The position numbers and the translations under genes were made by a program. 64,000 nt of DNA, from positions 9,083-73,082 of the forward strand of contig CAKOGP040000001.1 of the NCBI GenBank assembly GCA_933822405.4. The letters are read 5' to 3'. Positions 1 through 9,002 of this stretch are shown in pieces. The notes under the pieces were generated by a model that did no database searches, had not been told where the DNA came from, and saw only the letters and a list, made by a program, of their open reading frames with translations. This stretch comes from Cylindrotheca closterium (lineage: Eukaryota > Bacillariophyta > Bacillariophyceae > Bacillariales > Bacillariaceae). Positions within the stretch are counted from its first letter, which is position 1, and the number at the start of each line of letters is the position of its first letter.

Positions 1-404
1 AGGTTTGGCACAGTAGCGAGGTACTAAGTTAGTGACTGGTTTGCACCGAGGTCGAATCATAGGATTCGAAAAGGACAATCAATAGGATTGACAGACAAAC
101 CCGGACCAAATGGGGTACCGAGCTATGGTGCAAATGAGAGAGAGGGTGGTGAGGGCGGGAAAAGCAAAAAGAGCTGACGGTCTTGACCGAGCAGCTAAAC
201 TCCTTCTATCGCCTCCATCATCCCACAAGCTCCCATTGCGAACAATGTCTTCTCCAAATCTTCCGTCCTCTTCGTCGACACTCTTCGCTCCGTCCGCCAA
301 CCGTGTACTTCACTGAAGCGACGCGCCGTAATCGACACGACGGAAATTGAGACTAAGGAAGAGCTAGAAACGCCCATACGTCTCCCGTCTTGCCGGCCGA
401 TCAA
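1..404. repeat. Long direct repeat, copy 1 (left end cut by window)
   Basis: This segment reappears at 868-1259 with only scattered substitutions, a 9-nt and a 4-nt deletion, and single-base differences in an A-rich stretch. Both copies end at the same GATCAA (399-404 and 1254-1259), after which the sequences diverge completely. Because the window begins inside the repeat, its left boundary is unknown. Trimmed to TGG...ATCA it would have the TG...CA ends of an LTR. Open frames on the minus strand of both copies lack family features and are treated as non-coding. Confidence 0.85.
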
Positions 405-867
405 TAAAAACAGTTTGAACCCACTCTGCAGCCATCTTCTATTTCGAGCAACCCCGCGACCCTACCAATGACTGACGGGGAAGGGTCGAATGCAAGACGA
501 TATCAGTCACAGATGGCTGCTACCGGTATCATACAAACCGGTATCTGCAATGGTACATGTGCGTGTACCAGGTACCAGGTACCAGGTGCCGGTACCAGTA
601 CTGTCTTGTGTTCTCGCCTTTTACTTGACGAGAAACCTTCAAACAAACCGCTATGCAGGAATGAATAATCGAAATGAGCATGGATCTAGAGAACGTTTTA
701 TGTGGTGTGATCAAGTGATCGCGCGAGTGAGTCAATTCAACCCAGATTTTTCAACCAATCTAATCGAAGAATCGCATGATGTAGTCTTTGTCTGGAGAAA
801 TCGCGCACGTATGCTACCATGGAAACTGTGGCAAAGCCTTATGCTACAGTACATACAGAAAGCGAGA
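405..867. other. Spacer between the direct repeats, with a GGTACC cluster
   Basis: A 463-bp unique stretch. It holds a cluster of overlapping GGTACC/CCGGTACC palindromes (563-601) and, directly before copy 2, a purine-rich stretch (about 857-870) that would suit a polypurine tract if the repeats are LTRs. No tRNA-complementary primer site is evident just after copy 1. The open frame at 490-894 has no recognisable domain and runs into the repeat. Confidence 0.5.
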
Positions 868-1259
868 AGGTTTGGCACAGTAGCGAGGTACTAAGTTAGT
901 GACTGGTTTGCACCGAGGTCGAATCATAGGATTCGAAAAGGACAATCAATAGGATTGACAGACAAACCCGGACCAAATGGGGTACCGAGCTATGGTGCAA
1001 ATGAGAGAGAGGGTGGTGAGGGCGGGAAAAAGCAAAAAAAGCTGACGGTCTTGACCGAGCAGCTAAGCTCCTTCTATCGTCTCCATCATCCCACAAGCTC
1101 CCATTGCGAACAATGTCTTCTCCAAATCTTCCGTCGACACTCTTCGCTCCGTCCGCCAACCGTGTAGTTCACTGAAGCGACGCGCCGCAATCGACATGAC
1201 GGAAATTGAGACTAAGGAAGAGCTAGAAACGCCCATACGTCTCCCGTCTTGCCGATCAA
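868..1259. repeat. Long direct repeat, copy 2
   Basis: Second copy of the 1-404 segment in the same orientation, offset by 867 bp. The copies differ by a 9-nt deletion near 1130 and a 4-nt deletion (GCCG) near the right end. The minus-strand frame stays open across the 9-nt indel in both, but the protein is low-complexity and unsupported. It could be a short non-autonomous LTR element or a tandem duplication; the missing left flank of copy 1 prevents a decision. Confidence 0.85.
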
Positions 1260-1718
1260 ATCTCTTTGGACTACGGATGAGACCAGGCGCCGCCTCCACT
1301 TCATCACTCGACGTCTAACGTGATTGGCCTAGGATGATTGCATACTTGTACTACGAATTGTACCAAACGAGATTATGCCAGTTGATGTGAAATTCAGGTG
1401 AAGAGACAGTGTCGAAATCCTTTAGTTGGAATGTGTTGTAATTCCCTTGGCAGTAATCAGGAAGAACTGTAATAAGTGCTGATGACTTTTAGGCCTCCAG
1501 ACGACTCTCAGTCCCGACCAGATCATGGTGGGGGGACGATGCAGTCACTTGAGGCTTTTAAACTTTGACACTTCAGTATCAAGAACAAGATTGCATTGAA
1601 ATAGCGCACTTCCTCAATCTTGAAGGCCACAATTGCGCGATTGACAATATACTTGGGTGGTCCCCACGTTCATTGAGTGGTCACATAGCGCTTTGTGCTA
1701 GATCAGACCATCCGAGAA
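1260..1718. other. Intergenic, nothing recognised
   Basis: No open frame with family features, no RNA gene and no strong repeat were seen. The stretch lies between the direct-repeat pair and the first copy of the dispersed repeat family. Confidence 0.5.
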
Positions 1719-1925
1719 TGAATGGCGACGTGTTTCTGCTCGGTCCCAGTTGAGCACCGACACTGCACAGTATCATTGGAAGCAAGAAACAAGAGCTGGT
1801 TTTTCAAAATGTGTTGGTTGGTTGCTTTTGGTGTCAATGTGTTGGTTTTGGCTGCAATCTGATCGGAAAGTTTCCCCTAAACCGCAGCTGATTTCATGTA
1901 TTGGTTTTGGTTTTGGTGTCAAAAG
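1719..1925. repeat. Dispersed repeat family, copy 1 (blocks A and B)
   Basis: Block A (1719-1800, containing GGCGACGTGTTTCTGCTCGG) and block B (about 1839-1925, containing GGTTTTGGCTGCAATCTGAT) recur in the same order and orientation at 3258-3430, and partly again at 3465-3790. Short open frames cross it but are not conserved between copies, so this looks like a non-coding interspersed element rather than a gene. Confidence 0.7.
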
Positions 1926-1964
1926 ATGCAGAAGCGATAAAGGCTCTTACATTATGCAGGTGCA

Positions 1965-2065
1965 ATTTTTAGTGGGTTTTCAGCCAATGAGAGTTAGTCA
2001 AATCACTAAAAATCAACCCATTTTTAGTGGTCTGAACCAATCACAGCGGGCCATTCACTAAAAAT
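1965..2065. repeat. Four alternating copies of ATTTTTAGTG (two nested inverted pairs)
   Basis: ATTTTTAGTG occurs at 1965-1974 and 2020-2029; its exact reverse complement CACTAAAAAT occurs at 2004-2013 and 2056-2065. The result is two head-to-head hairpin-like units of 49 and 46 bp separated by CAACCC. Each unit also carries a CCAATNANAG core between its arms. This could be two abutting miniature inverted-repeat elements or a repeated protein-binding site; no flanking target duplication was identified. Confidence 0.75.
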
Positions 2066-3121
2066 AGACAATCTCCACTAAGTTAGTACTCGTCATTACT
2101 TGCAAATGATGATTATAGGGGGATGGTACCTGGTACCGTAGGCCCAGGCTAGATACGGCCCTGCCACTCTGCCATTGTATTATAAAGCACTGTCGCACCT
2201 TGTTTTAATGACTCACCTTACCACTGGATTACGAGCTAGCGATACAGTTACCCTATGATCACTTCTAGCTGCTCTGAAGAACGGGTGTGGCAGCCACCAA
2301 ACCGAATTGACAAGCGCTACAGCATGAGGTGACGGATACGCCCATCTGTAGAAACTTCGTTTTCAATCTTCTATTTATATTATAGATTAATTTCTATCGT
2401 TTCAGTGTCACTTATGGTAGCATGCCCCTGTAAGAAACTGATAACAACTGCCATAGTTGCTAGTAGTAGGTGTCACTTCACCTTTGGAATCTAATCATTG
2501 TCTCAATTCCGTGCACCAAGGCCTTGTTGATTGTTTTCTCGTCAGAATAAACCCATCCCCTGTGACCATACGGTAGTAAACTGTCGTAGCGCGGCCTTAT
2601 GGTGGAAACTTGGCCATCAAGGAACCCAGCAAGAGTTTGCCTCTGTTTTCGCCTTTGCATCTTACTCAAAAAACGGTTGATTATTGCATTTCTTCAATCA
2701 TGTAATACACATGTAGTCTCTTTGGCGGCGAGCTTGTGCCTGGATTTGGTCCTTCCTCACCTTGCTTGATTCCCAAAATATTGAGTCCATTGACGACGCA
2801 AAATCTGACTACCATCATCAATGACGTCAACTTCTGCGCTGCATATCTGGAAATGTTCGTGACCTCAAATTCAGAGTGCGATAAATCTCCGATTTCTGAT
2901 TGGATCTGCGATATGAAGGCACAGATGATGTTATTAGAGGTGCTCGAACGTCATTTCAAAAGTTTCAGAGGCATCGGTCAACATACATCAAACAATCATT
3001 GTTACCTTGTTCAAAATCCGTCAAAATCCTGGCTAGAGCCAGGGTCATAGAGCATATATTCTTGCGACGGTATGCATGAGGCCAGTGCTGTGTTGTAAAG
3101 ACACTTTATTGCAATCCTGTT
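2066..3121. other. Intergenic, with a GGTACC pair
   Basis: The stretch contains a doubled GGTACC motif (2124-2140). A plus-strand frame at 2736-3050 begins at GTG, has no early ATG and shows no recognised domain; a minus-strand frame at 2478-2669 is likewise unsupported. I call no gene here. Confidence 0.5.
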
Positions 3122-3199
3122 GCTTTCTCCTCTTTTCTTTTCTTTCCTCTTCGTTTTCTTTTCTTTCCTTTTTCTTCCTCTTCCCCCTTCTTTTTCCCC
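3122..3199 (+). repeat. 78-nt polypyrimidine tract
   Basis: Almost uninterrupted C/T run (a single G near 3153) ending at CCCCGGGGG. Such mirror-like homopyrimidine tracts can form triplex DNA; whether this one does is unknown. It lies just upstream of copy 2 of the dispersed repeat. Confidence 0.8.
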
Positions 3200-3257
3200 G
3201 GGGGATTTAGTATAAATAGTTGCACCAGCATAGTATAAAAGCCTATTTTTAGCCATC

Positions 3258-3430
3258 GGAATGGCGACATGTTTCTGCTCGGTTCCAGTTGAGCTACCGA
3301 CACTGTACAGTATCATTGCGGAAAAGGAGAGCATGGCTGATTTCTTGTGTTGGTTTTGGCTGCAATCCGATCGGAAAGTCGCCTATAAACCGGAGCTGAT
3401 TTCATGTCTTGGATTAGCGTCAATAGATGC
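3258..3430. repeat. Dispersed repeat family, copy 2 (compact)
   Basis: Blocks A (3259-3335) and B (3340-3430) match copy 1 at 1719-1925 with scattered substitutions but a shorter inter-block spacer. Many C-to-T type differences are seen between copies, as expected for an old non-coding element. Confidence 0.7.
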
Positions 3431-3464
3431 ACAAATCAATGATCATACAGTACAGTATTCTCAG

Positions 3465-3790
3465 CCCTCTAAATGGCGACGCTTCTGCTCTGTTCTAGTT
3501 GATCTACCTGCCGGAACCTGGTGCTGTGCACATAATCGTTGAACACTATACTTAGAGTACCTGGTACCGGTATTATATGTGTTGGATTTCGTGTTGAACA
3601 GATGGTGCAATTCACACCACGGGTTACGTTTCTTCTTTTCCTCCTCCGTTCCAGTTGAGCCACCGATACGTGTCAATTATCATTTGGGGAAACAATGAAC
3701 GGAGCTGATTTTTAAATTTTGAATACATATTTTTTTGATGTTGCCATCAACAGCTGCTCCAATCCGATCGGAAAGCCGTCAATTATGAGC
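3465..3790. repeat. Dispersed repeat family, partial copies
   Basis: Fragments of block A occur at about 3471-3512 and 3648-3700, and a fragment of block B (CAATCCGATCGGAAAG) at about 3760-3778. A GGTACC cluster lies at 3558-3572. The fragments suggest repeated insertion or tandem decay of the same element in this interval. Confidence 0.6.
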
Positions 3791-4279
3791 TCTCGGAATT
3801 GTTTGTTCGCAACGGTGGCTCTCCTTGTTCTTTACACTTCACAACATTGGAAAAATTGGGGCTCTCACCATTCGACAGACCCCATTTCATAAATACAGAT
3901 GTAAAAGAACACAAAAGAGGGTGCGGGTACACGGAGTTCATACCTTCCACGAGAAGAAAACGCGGGCTTCGCGTTGGTTTCAACATCAAGTTGCGTCGAT
4001 AGCGTTTCCGTGTTTCATTTGCGACTGAATGTCCTATGTAAATAGCCCAATTGTTGAACTTTTGCCATCTGCACTGCATCATGAGCAATAAGTAAACAAC
4101 GCTCCTGAGGTGCGTATCTTTTTCAAAAGGCCAAACAAAAGCGCCTTTTTCCGTTTGTTAGTAGCACTTTCTACAAGAACACGAACGTACAGCAGGTGCC
4201 GATCTTACAATCGCGGTTCTTCGAGGTCCCATCCTCCACGGATCTCACTTTTTTCCAATCGGACGTAAACAACGGAACC
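3791..4279 (+). promoter_or_regulatory. Upstream region and 5' leader of the HSF gene
   Basis: No separate gene is supported. The open frame continues in phase for 28 codons upstream of the HSF ATG (from 4196) but starts at GTG, so it is read as 5' leader. Short overlapping frames at 3799-4088 on both strands have no features. Confidence 0.4.
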
Positions 4280-5281
4280 ATGCCAGCATCAAGACGACGA
4301 CAAGCTTCTCAAGCCCAGAGTTCTGTGAGCAATGAGGCACATTCGGTGAGACAGAAACTGACGACGTCCAAGGGCTTTGAGAGACATTTTGCAAAGCATG
4401 ACTATCATGATTTTGCTCGATGTCAGCCCAGCGAATTGGACGAGCTTAACCTGAAACCCATCCGTGGTGGTGTTCAGAGCCCTTTCCCAGTAGTCTTGCA
4501 TCGCATGCTGGAAGATTCGGGTATCAAGAACTTTGCCGGTATCGTATCTTGGCAATCACATGGCCGTGCGTTTCTCATTCGCCAACCAAAAGAGTTTGTG
4601 GCATCAGTGCTTCCAAAGTACTTCAAACACTCCAAACTTTCTTCTTTCCAAAGACAACTCAGTCTGTATGGTTTCATCCGTCTCACCCATGACGGAGCTG
4701 ATCGCGGAGCCTACTACCACGAAGCCTTTCTCAGGGGACGAGAATTTCTTTGCTCCAAGATCCGAAGAACAAGGATCAAGGGAACCTGGATCCGCACTTC
4801 CAGTTCCCCAACAGAGGAGCCAAATTTCTATCTAATGGAACCAGTTTTTGATCTCAACGCTACTCGCACAGCGCCAACCAACACAAACTTTCTATCCACC
4901 ATGAAGTTTCACGCCGTAAGTGATGAAGATTCCTCGGCTCAATCGAACGACACCCAAGTTCAGGCGCCACCACTTCAGCCTCCACCACCGCTCGTTCCTT
5001 CCAATGTGGTCCGCCCTATGGCTACCCAGAATTTGTCCATGAAAATGGCCCCCAGTCCACCCCAAGCCTCACTGGCATCAATGGCATCCATGCAGTGGTT
5101 TCCCAAGGTTGTCGAGTGTGACAACAATAACAACAACATTTCAAATCAGCGTTTTGGATTTGGCTCTTTTACAATGCCCAATATGATTGACAATGATATT
5201 GCTCAATTCTTGACCGGTGTTGACCTCGACATTGATGAAGAGCTTTCTTTTAGCGAGGTGATTCAAATGAGCCCAGTCTAA
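4280..5281 (+). CDS. HSF-type transcription factor
   Basis: Predicted nuclear DNA-binding protein of 333 aa, single exon. The HSF winged-helix domain spans roughly residues 68-175: it begins at FPVVLHRML, then has W..HGRAFLI, VLPKYFKHSKLSSFQRQLSL, YGFIRLT and GAYYHEAFLRGREF, the hallmarks of the diatom HSF subclass. The C-terminal half is low-complexity (Pro/Gln/Asn-rich) with an acidic tail, plausible as an activation region; no clear HR-A/B coiled coil is visible. ATG at 4280 is the first in-frame ATG. HSF genes are greatly expanded in diatoms, so the target genes cannot be inferred. It converges with the RCC1-repeat gene, with 180 bp between stops. Confidence 0.92.
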   Translation: MPASRRRQASQAQSSVSNEAHSVRQKLTTSKGFERHFAKHDYHDFARCQPSELDELNLKPIRGGVQSPFPVVLHRMLEDSGIKNFAGIVSWQSHGRAFLIRQPKEFVASVLPKYFKHSKLSSFQRQLSLYGFIRLTHDGADRGAYYHEAFLRGREFLCSKIRRTRIKGTWIRTSSSPTEEPNFYLMEPVFDLNATRTAPTNTNFLSTMKFHAVSDEDSSAQSNDTQVQAPPLQPPPPLVPSNVVRPMATQNLSMKMAPSPPQASLASMASMQWFPKVVECDNNNNNISNQRFGFGSFTMPNMIDNDIAQFLTGVDLDIDEELSFSEVIQMSPV

Positions 5282-5461
5282 TTATGAAATTATACAGTAT
5301 GGTGCACATATATTGCCTCCAATAAGTTACGGGGTGAGCTGTTTGTATTTGTAACTCTACATTTATACTGCCTACAAAAGAACAGATTTTAAAAATAAAA
5401 AATAAATACACGTGTATCAAATAGGAAAGCTTTCGACAGGATTTGCTATATTCACATGTTT

Positions 5462-7417
5462 CTAACTTCCACCAAAGAAGCTTCGCCGCTTGGGCTTTTT
5501 CTGATTTTCTCCTTCGAGGGACTCAGATGTTTTGCCAAAGGCTCCATGACTTGCTCTCCGAGCAAACTTGGCGACACCCTTCTTGAAGGACTTTTTGGAG
5601 AAAATCTTTTTGGCTTTGGACGGTGACTTTGCTTCCCCGCCACTGCCTTCACTAACATTGCCCAGCGACTTGGAGCTGGTATCAAAGGACATTTTGCTGT
5701 CCTCCAAAGTCTTTGGATTGCGATTCGATTTCGATCGTTCACTGGAAAGGACACCCGCCGAGTGCCTTGAGGTAGATCCCTCGTCATACGAATCATTTAT
5801 AGTACTTTCTTCGGCTCGAGTAGTAGTTTCATTGTCAGAATTAATTGGAGAGTTGACCGGACCTGGTGGATCTTGCCCACTTGGCATTCTGGGTGATTGG
5901 GGAGGTCTCCCTCGCGTACTGCTGGCACCTGACATTTTACTAGCAGCCGATTTCTTGCTGGTTACCGATGCGGTCGGGCTTCTTGGTTCTTCTATCGATA
6001 CGGAACTAATTGATCGGGATTCCATGGAAAAGGAATTGACGGGCTTGTCCTCGTCGACGCGTTTGGTGCCGATACACCACAAAAATGTGGGAGATGCAGA
6101 AATGTGTGTAATGTGCATATCCTGCAAACAATCCACTCGTTTTGGCAAAGCCACATTGTGCGACGAGTCAAACGAATGTGTATGGCCGCTCTTGATGGAG
6201 GTTCCAGTGGGAAGTGGCAGTCCCGGTTCTGCATAGACCAGTTTGGATGGATCCAACTTGGGAAGCCCCAGACTCTCCACATCGTTGCAACCCCAGGAGT
6301 AAACATGTCCAGCGGAACTGGTGGCATAGGAAGAATTGCCAGAAGCATGGATTGAGAGTACCTTTGCTACCTTTGCGAGTCTGTCATGGACACCCAATTC
6401 GGATGAGCTGCCACCTGATTGCTGTGACTTGAATTCCCGGTTGGCTTGCAAGGCGACAAAATCAAGATCCGCCACTAGTTTGGGCTTTGGATTCAACTGT
6501 ATGATCGAACCAATACCAAGTTGCCCTTCAAAACCACCTCCCCATCCAAAGACACGGCCTCCGCCCGTGAGCGAAAGTGTGTGGGCATCCCCAGCAGCAA
6601 TATCCACAATCTGTACCTGTGTCAACGCTTCCACTTGCTTGGGAGGCGCTGTACCTCCTCGTCTTCTCCCAACTGGCCCACATTGACCAAAGCTACAAGA
6701 TCCCCAACAATAAACAGCTCCCTTGTCGTCCAGAGCAACCGAATGGGATCGACCGGCTGACAGCTTGACAATTTTTGGGTTTGTCCGTTGCAATTCAAAT
6801 CGAACACGTTGAGGCGCTGTCAGAGTCGGCGGATCCTTGGTTGGCTTCATCCCGCATTGTGAATTTCGATTGCATCCCCAGCTGTATATTTCTCCCGCTT
6901 CCGTGAGGGCCATGGCGTGCCAATATCCCGCACAAATTCCCTTAATAGGAGCACCCACAACATGAGGAAGAAGTGATTCAATGACAGTTGGATGGTTTAT
7001 ACAAGGAGCACTATCATGCCCCAATCCCAGCTGTCCAAAATGGCCAGCACCCCAACTGCAAACTGCCAGACCTCCTTCCATGCGTGCCAATCCAAAATGC
7101 CGGCCACAGGAAATCTCGACACATTTGAGAGGGAGCGGAATAATGGTCCGCGTAATGGGAGTCTCAATTCGTCCATGCATGGTTCCAGACATGTAGATTT
7201 TCCCTCCCCTCGTCAAAAATACGGTCGCCGACGCAGTGGTGTCTACCGAAAGGAGAGTGTCGTCCTGTTCGTCCCATGGTGCATTGCCTGCTTCCAACAC
7301 GTAGGCTTTGATTTTGGTGCTTTCGTCATGCCTCAGACTCACTCGCTTGGCAGGACCCATATTGCGAAAGTAGTTGGCACCAAAGCCAACCAAAAGGGGA
7401 GCATCCGCAGAAGGCAT
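5462..7417 (-). CDS. RCC1-repeat beta-propeller protein
   Basis: 651 aa, single exon. The first ~440 residues hold successive RCC1-like blades recognisable by the W-G-x-N/G...G-Q-L/C-G signature (CSWGAGHFGQLGLG, YSWGCNRNSQCG, YCWGSCSFGQCG, FGWGGGFEGQLGIG, YSWGCND). The last ~200 residues are Ser-rich, disordered and end in a strongly basic tail (KKxKRRSFFGG). RCC1 propellers act as Ran exchange factors or as general interaction scaffolds; with no canonical RCC1 context here a scaffold role is as likely as Ran-GEF. ATG confirmed at 7415-7417. It is divergent from the deaminase gene. Confidence 0.88.
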   Translation of the reverse strand: MPSADAPLLVGFGANYFRNMGPAKRVSLRHDESTKIKAYVLEAGNAPWDEQDDTLLSVDTTASATVFLTRGGKIYMSGTMHGRIETPITRTIIPLPLKCVEISCGRHFGLARMEGGLAVCSWGAGHFGQLGLGHDSAPCINHPTVIESLLPHVVGAPIKGICAGYWHAMALTEAGEIYSWGCNRNSQCGMKPTKDPPTLTAPQRVRFELQRTNPKIVKLSAGRSHSVALDDKGAVYCWGSCSFGQCGPVGRRRGGTAPPKQVEALTQVQIVDIAAGDAHTLSLTGGGRVFGWGGGFEGQLGIGSIIQLNPKPKLVADLDFVALQANREFKSQQSGGSSSELGVHDRLAKVAKVLSIHASGNSSYATSSAGHVYSWGCNDVESLGLPKLDPSKLVYAEPGLPLPTGTSIKSGHTHSFDSSHNVALPKRVDCLQDMHITHISASPTFLWCIGTKRVDEDKPVNSFSMESRSISSVSIEEPRSPTASVTSKKSAASKMSGASSTRGRPPQSPRMPSGQDPPGPVNSPINSDNETTTRAEESTINDSYDEGSTSRHSAGVLSSERSKSNRNPKTLEDSKMSFDTSSKSLGNVSEGSGGEAKSPSKAKKIFSKKSFKKGVAKFARRASHGAFGKTSESLEGENQKKPKRRSFFGGS

Positions 7418-7957
7418 CTTGTGTTGTATGTTTGTGTGTGATATTTGTGGAAGTAGGTAATCGATTTTGGTGAGCCTATTAATATGGAAATTGGACGTGC
7501 TTTCTTTGTTTGTACAATCCCGTTTTGGAGTAGCGTTTTCGAAAGGATGTGTCAGTCACTGAATGCCTTTCCCGTTGGTTTTTGTATTTCTTTCTTGACA
7601 ATGAAAGTCTAGCTGTCGAGGTATAAGGAAAAAGATGCACAGAACAGCACTAAAACATCAATACACAGACGCTGATGATGATTCAGAAGGGGGAGAGAGT
7701 CGCCGACTTCAAAAATTTGGTCATCTTCCGAAAGTTTTCGTCCACTTGGGTCGGACGACAGACAGGTAATGTGACTATTCGACTAGATCGACCATTGTGA
7801 CGTTTGACATCATTTGAAATCGAAACTGCGAATTTTGAAAGAAGGAATCGCGAACCCAAGCAGTCCATAACCTCCAAAGATATCTCGGAAGATTTGCAAC
7901 TACGAGTAGAGTTGGTTTTGTGTTGTAAAATACTGACATTATATTGATAATACAACC
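7418..7957. promoter_or_regulatory. Shared upstream region of RCC1-like and deaminase genes
   Basis: 540 bp between two divergent start codons, so probably two back-to-back promoters. I see no convincing TATA or initiator and no third gene; minus-strand frames at 7683-8020 overlap the deaminase first exon and lack features. Confidence 0.4.
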
Positions 7958-8757
7958 ATGGTAACGGCGAAAATCGAAAGTGTTGCACTGGGTGTTGCTG
8001 CATTCTTTGTCCTGCACCAATTGGTAGCCTTCAAAAACGAGCGCAAAAAGAAGAATGAGTAAGTGTTTTATAATAACAAGATTCGGGTGTTTACCGAGAA
8101 AGCGAAGGATGTCGACAATGTGGCTGACGAATACTTCTTTTCCGATTGTCTACACACACACGCGCGCACTACACACACAGAGTCACAATCACACTCCCCG
8201 ATTGGGCCATCGAGTACTTCAATTCCTTTGACGGCAAGGTATTCAAGTCTCAAGAAGAAATGATGGCCGTCGCAGTGGAAATTTCCAAACGTAATGTGGA
8301 CAAAGATACCGGAGGACCCTTTGGAACGGCGATTTACAAGGTGGACAAGAAAACTGGGGAGTCTACATTGTTCTCGGTGGGTTGCAATCGTGTCGTTTCC
8401 TTGGGCAATTCTACCTTGCATGGAGAAACAGTAGCCATCCAAATGGCCCAAAAGAAGTTGTCGACCTTTAGTCTTCGAGAGGAAGATAAGGAGTATCATT
8501 TGTATACTAGTTGCGAACCATGCTGCATGTGTTTGGGTGCAACTCTCTGGTCGGGAGTATCCAAGATGGTGTGTGCTGCCACCAAGGATGATGCCGAAGC
8601 GATTGGATTCAACGAGGGACCCGTCTTTCCAGATAGTTACAAGGCTTTGGAATCGGCAGGGTGCAAAGTGGTTCGAAAGGTCTTGCAAAAGGAAGGGGCT
8701 GCTGTGTTGCAACACTATGGCAAAGTGGGGGTTATCTACAATGCGGATGGTTCCTGA
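7958..8757 (+). CDS. Membrane-anchored cytidine/guanine deaminase-like enzyme
   Basis: Two exons: 7958-8058 and 8181-8757, with a 122-nt intron (GTAAGT...ACACAG) that restores one frame; 225 aa. Exon 1 encodes a short hydrophobic segment (about residues 9-25, VALGVAAFFVLHQLVAF) followed by KNERKKK, a signal-anchor look. Exon 2 encodes the CMP/dCMP-type zinc deaminase fold: GGPFG (78-82), zinc ligand and catalytic acid H114-G-E116, and PCxxC (C148, C151). The closest match by pattern is bacterial-type guanine or nucleoside deaminase; the substrate cannot be fixed. The membrane anchor is unusual for this family. Taking only the downstream open frame as the gene would miss exon 1. Confidence 0.85.
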
Positions 8758-9002
8758 ATCAAAAGTTTGTTACAACTAGATGAATGATGGATCCTTCATG
8801 TTGTTGCGTTTTGGCCTTGCCTGTTGGAATGGGTTTTTATGTTGGTGCAATATCAGTTTGTCAATTATTTTCAAAAGCGCAATTTGTGATTCGACCATGG
8901 AGAAAATGATGTAATTGACGGCCCATATTGAATATTGTTTGTCTCTATCAGTGCAAATCTATTTTACTAGCGACGTAGGTTGTCTTGCTGTTGTTGTTGC
9001 TC

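Noticed and set aside
79..1299. Similar minus-strand ORFs in both direct-repeat copies
   Set aside because: Frame conservation across a 9-nt indel was tempting, but the products are low-complexity, have unequal starts and are disrupted at the 4-nt indel; better explained as repeated non-coding DNA.
4196..4279. 28-residue N-terminal extension of the HSF protein
   Set aside because: It starts at GTG and lies outside the conserved region; the first ATG (4280) is preferred.
5568..6236. 222-codon frame antisense to the RCC1-repeat gene
   Set aside because: Low-complexity complement of the Ser-rich tail; no independent evidence.
8068..8715. 215-codon frame antisense to the deaminase
   Set aside because: It overlaps exon 2 in full, has no family features, and its coding potential mirrors the sense gene.
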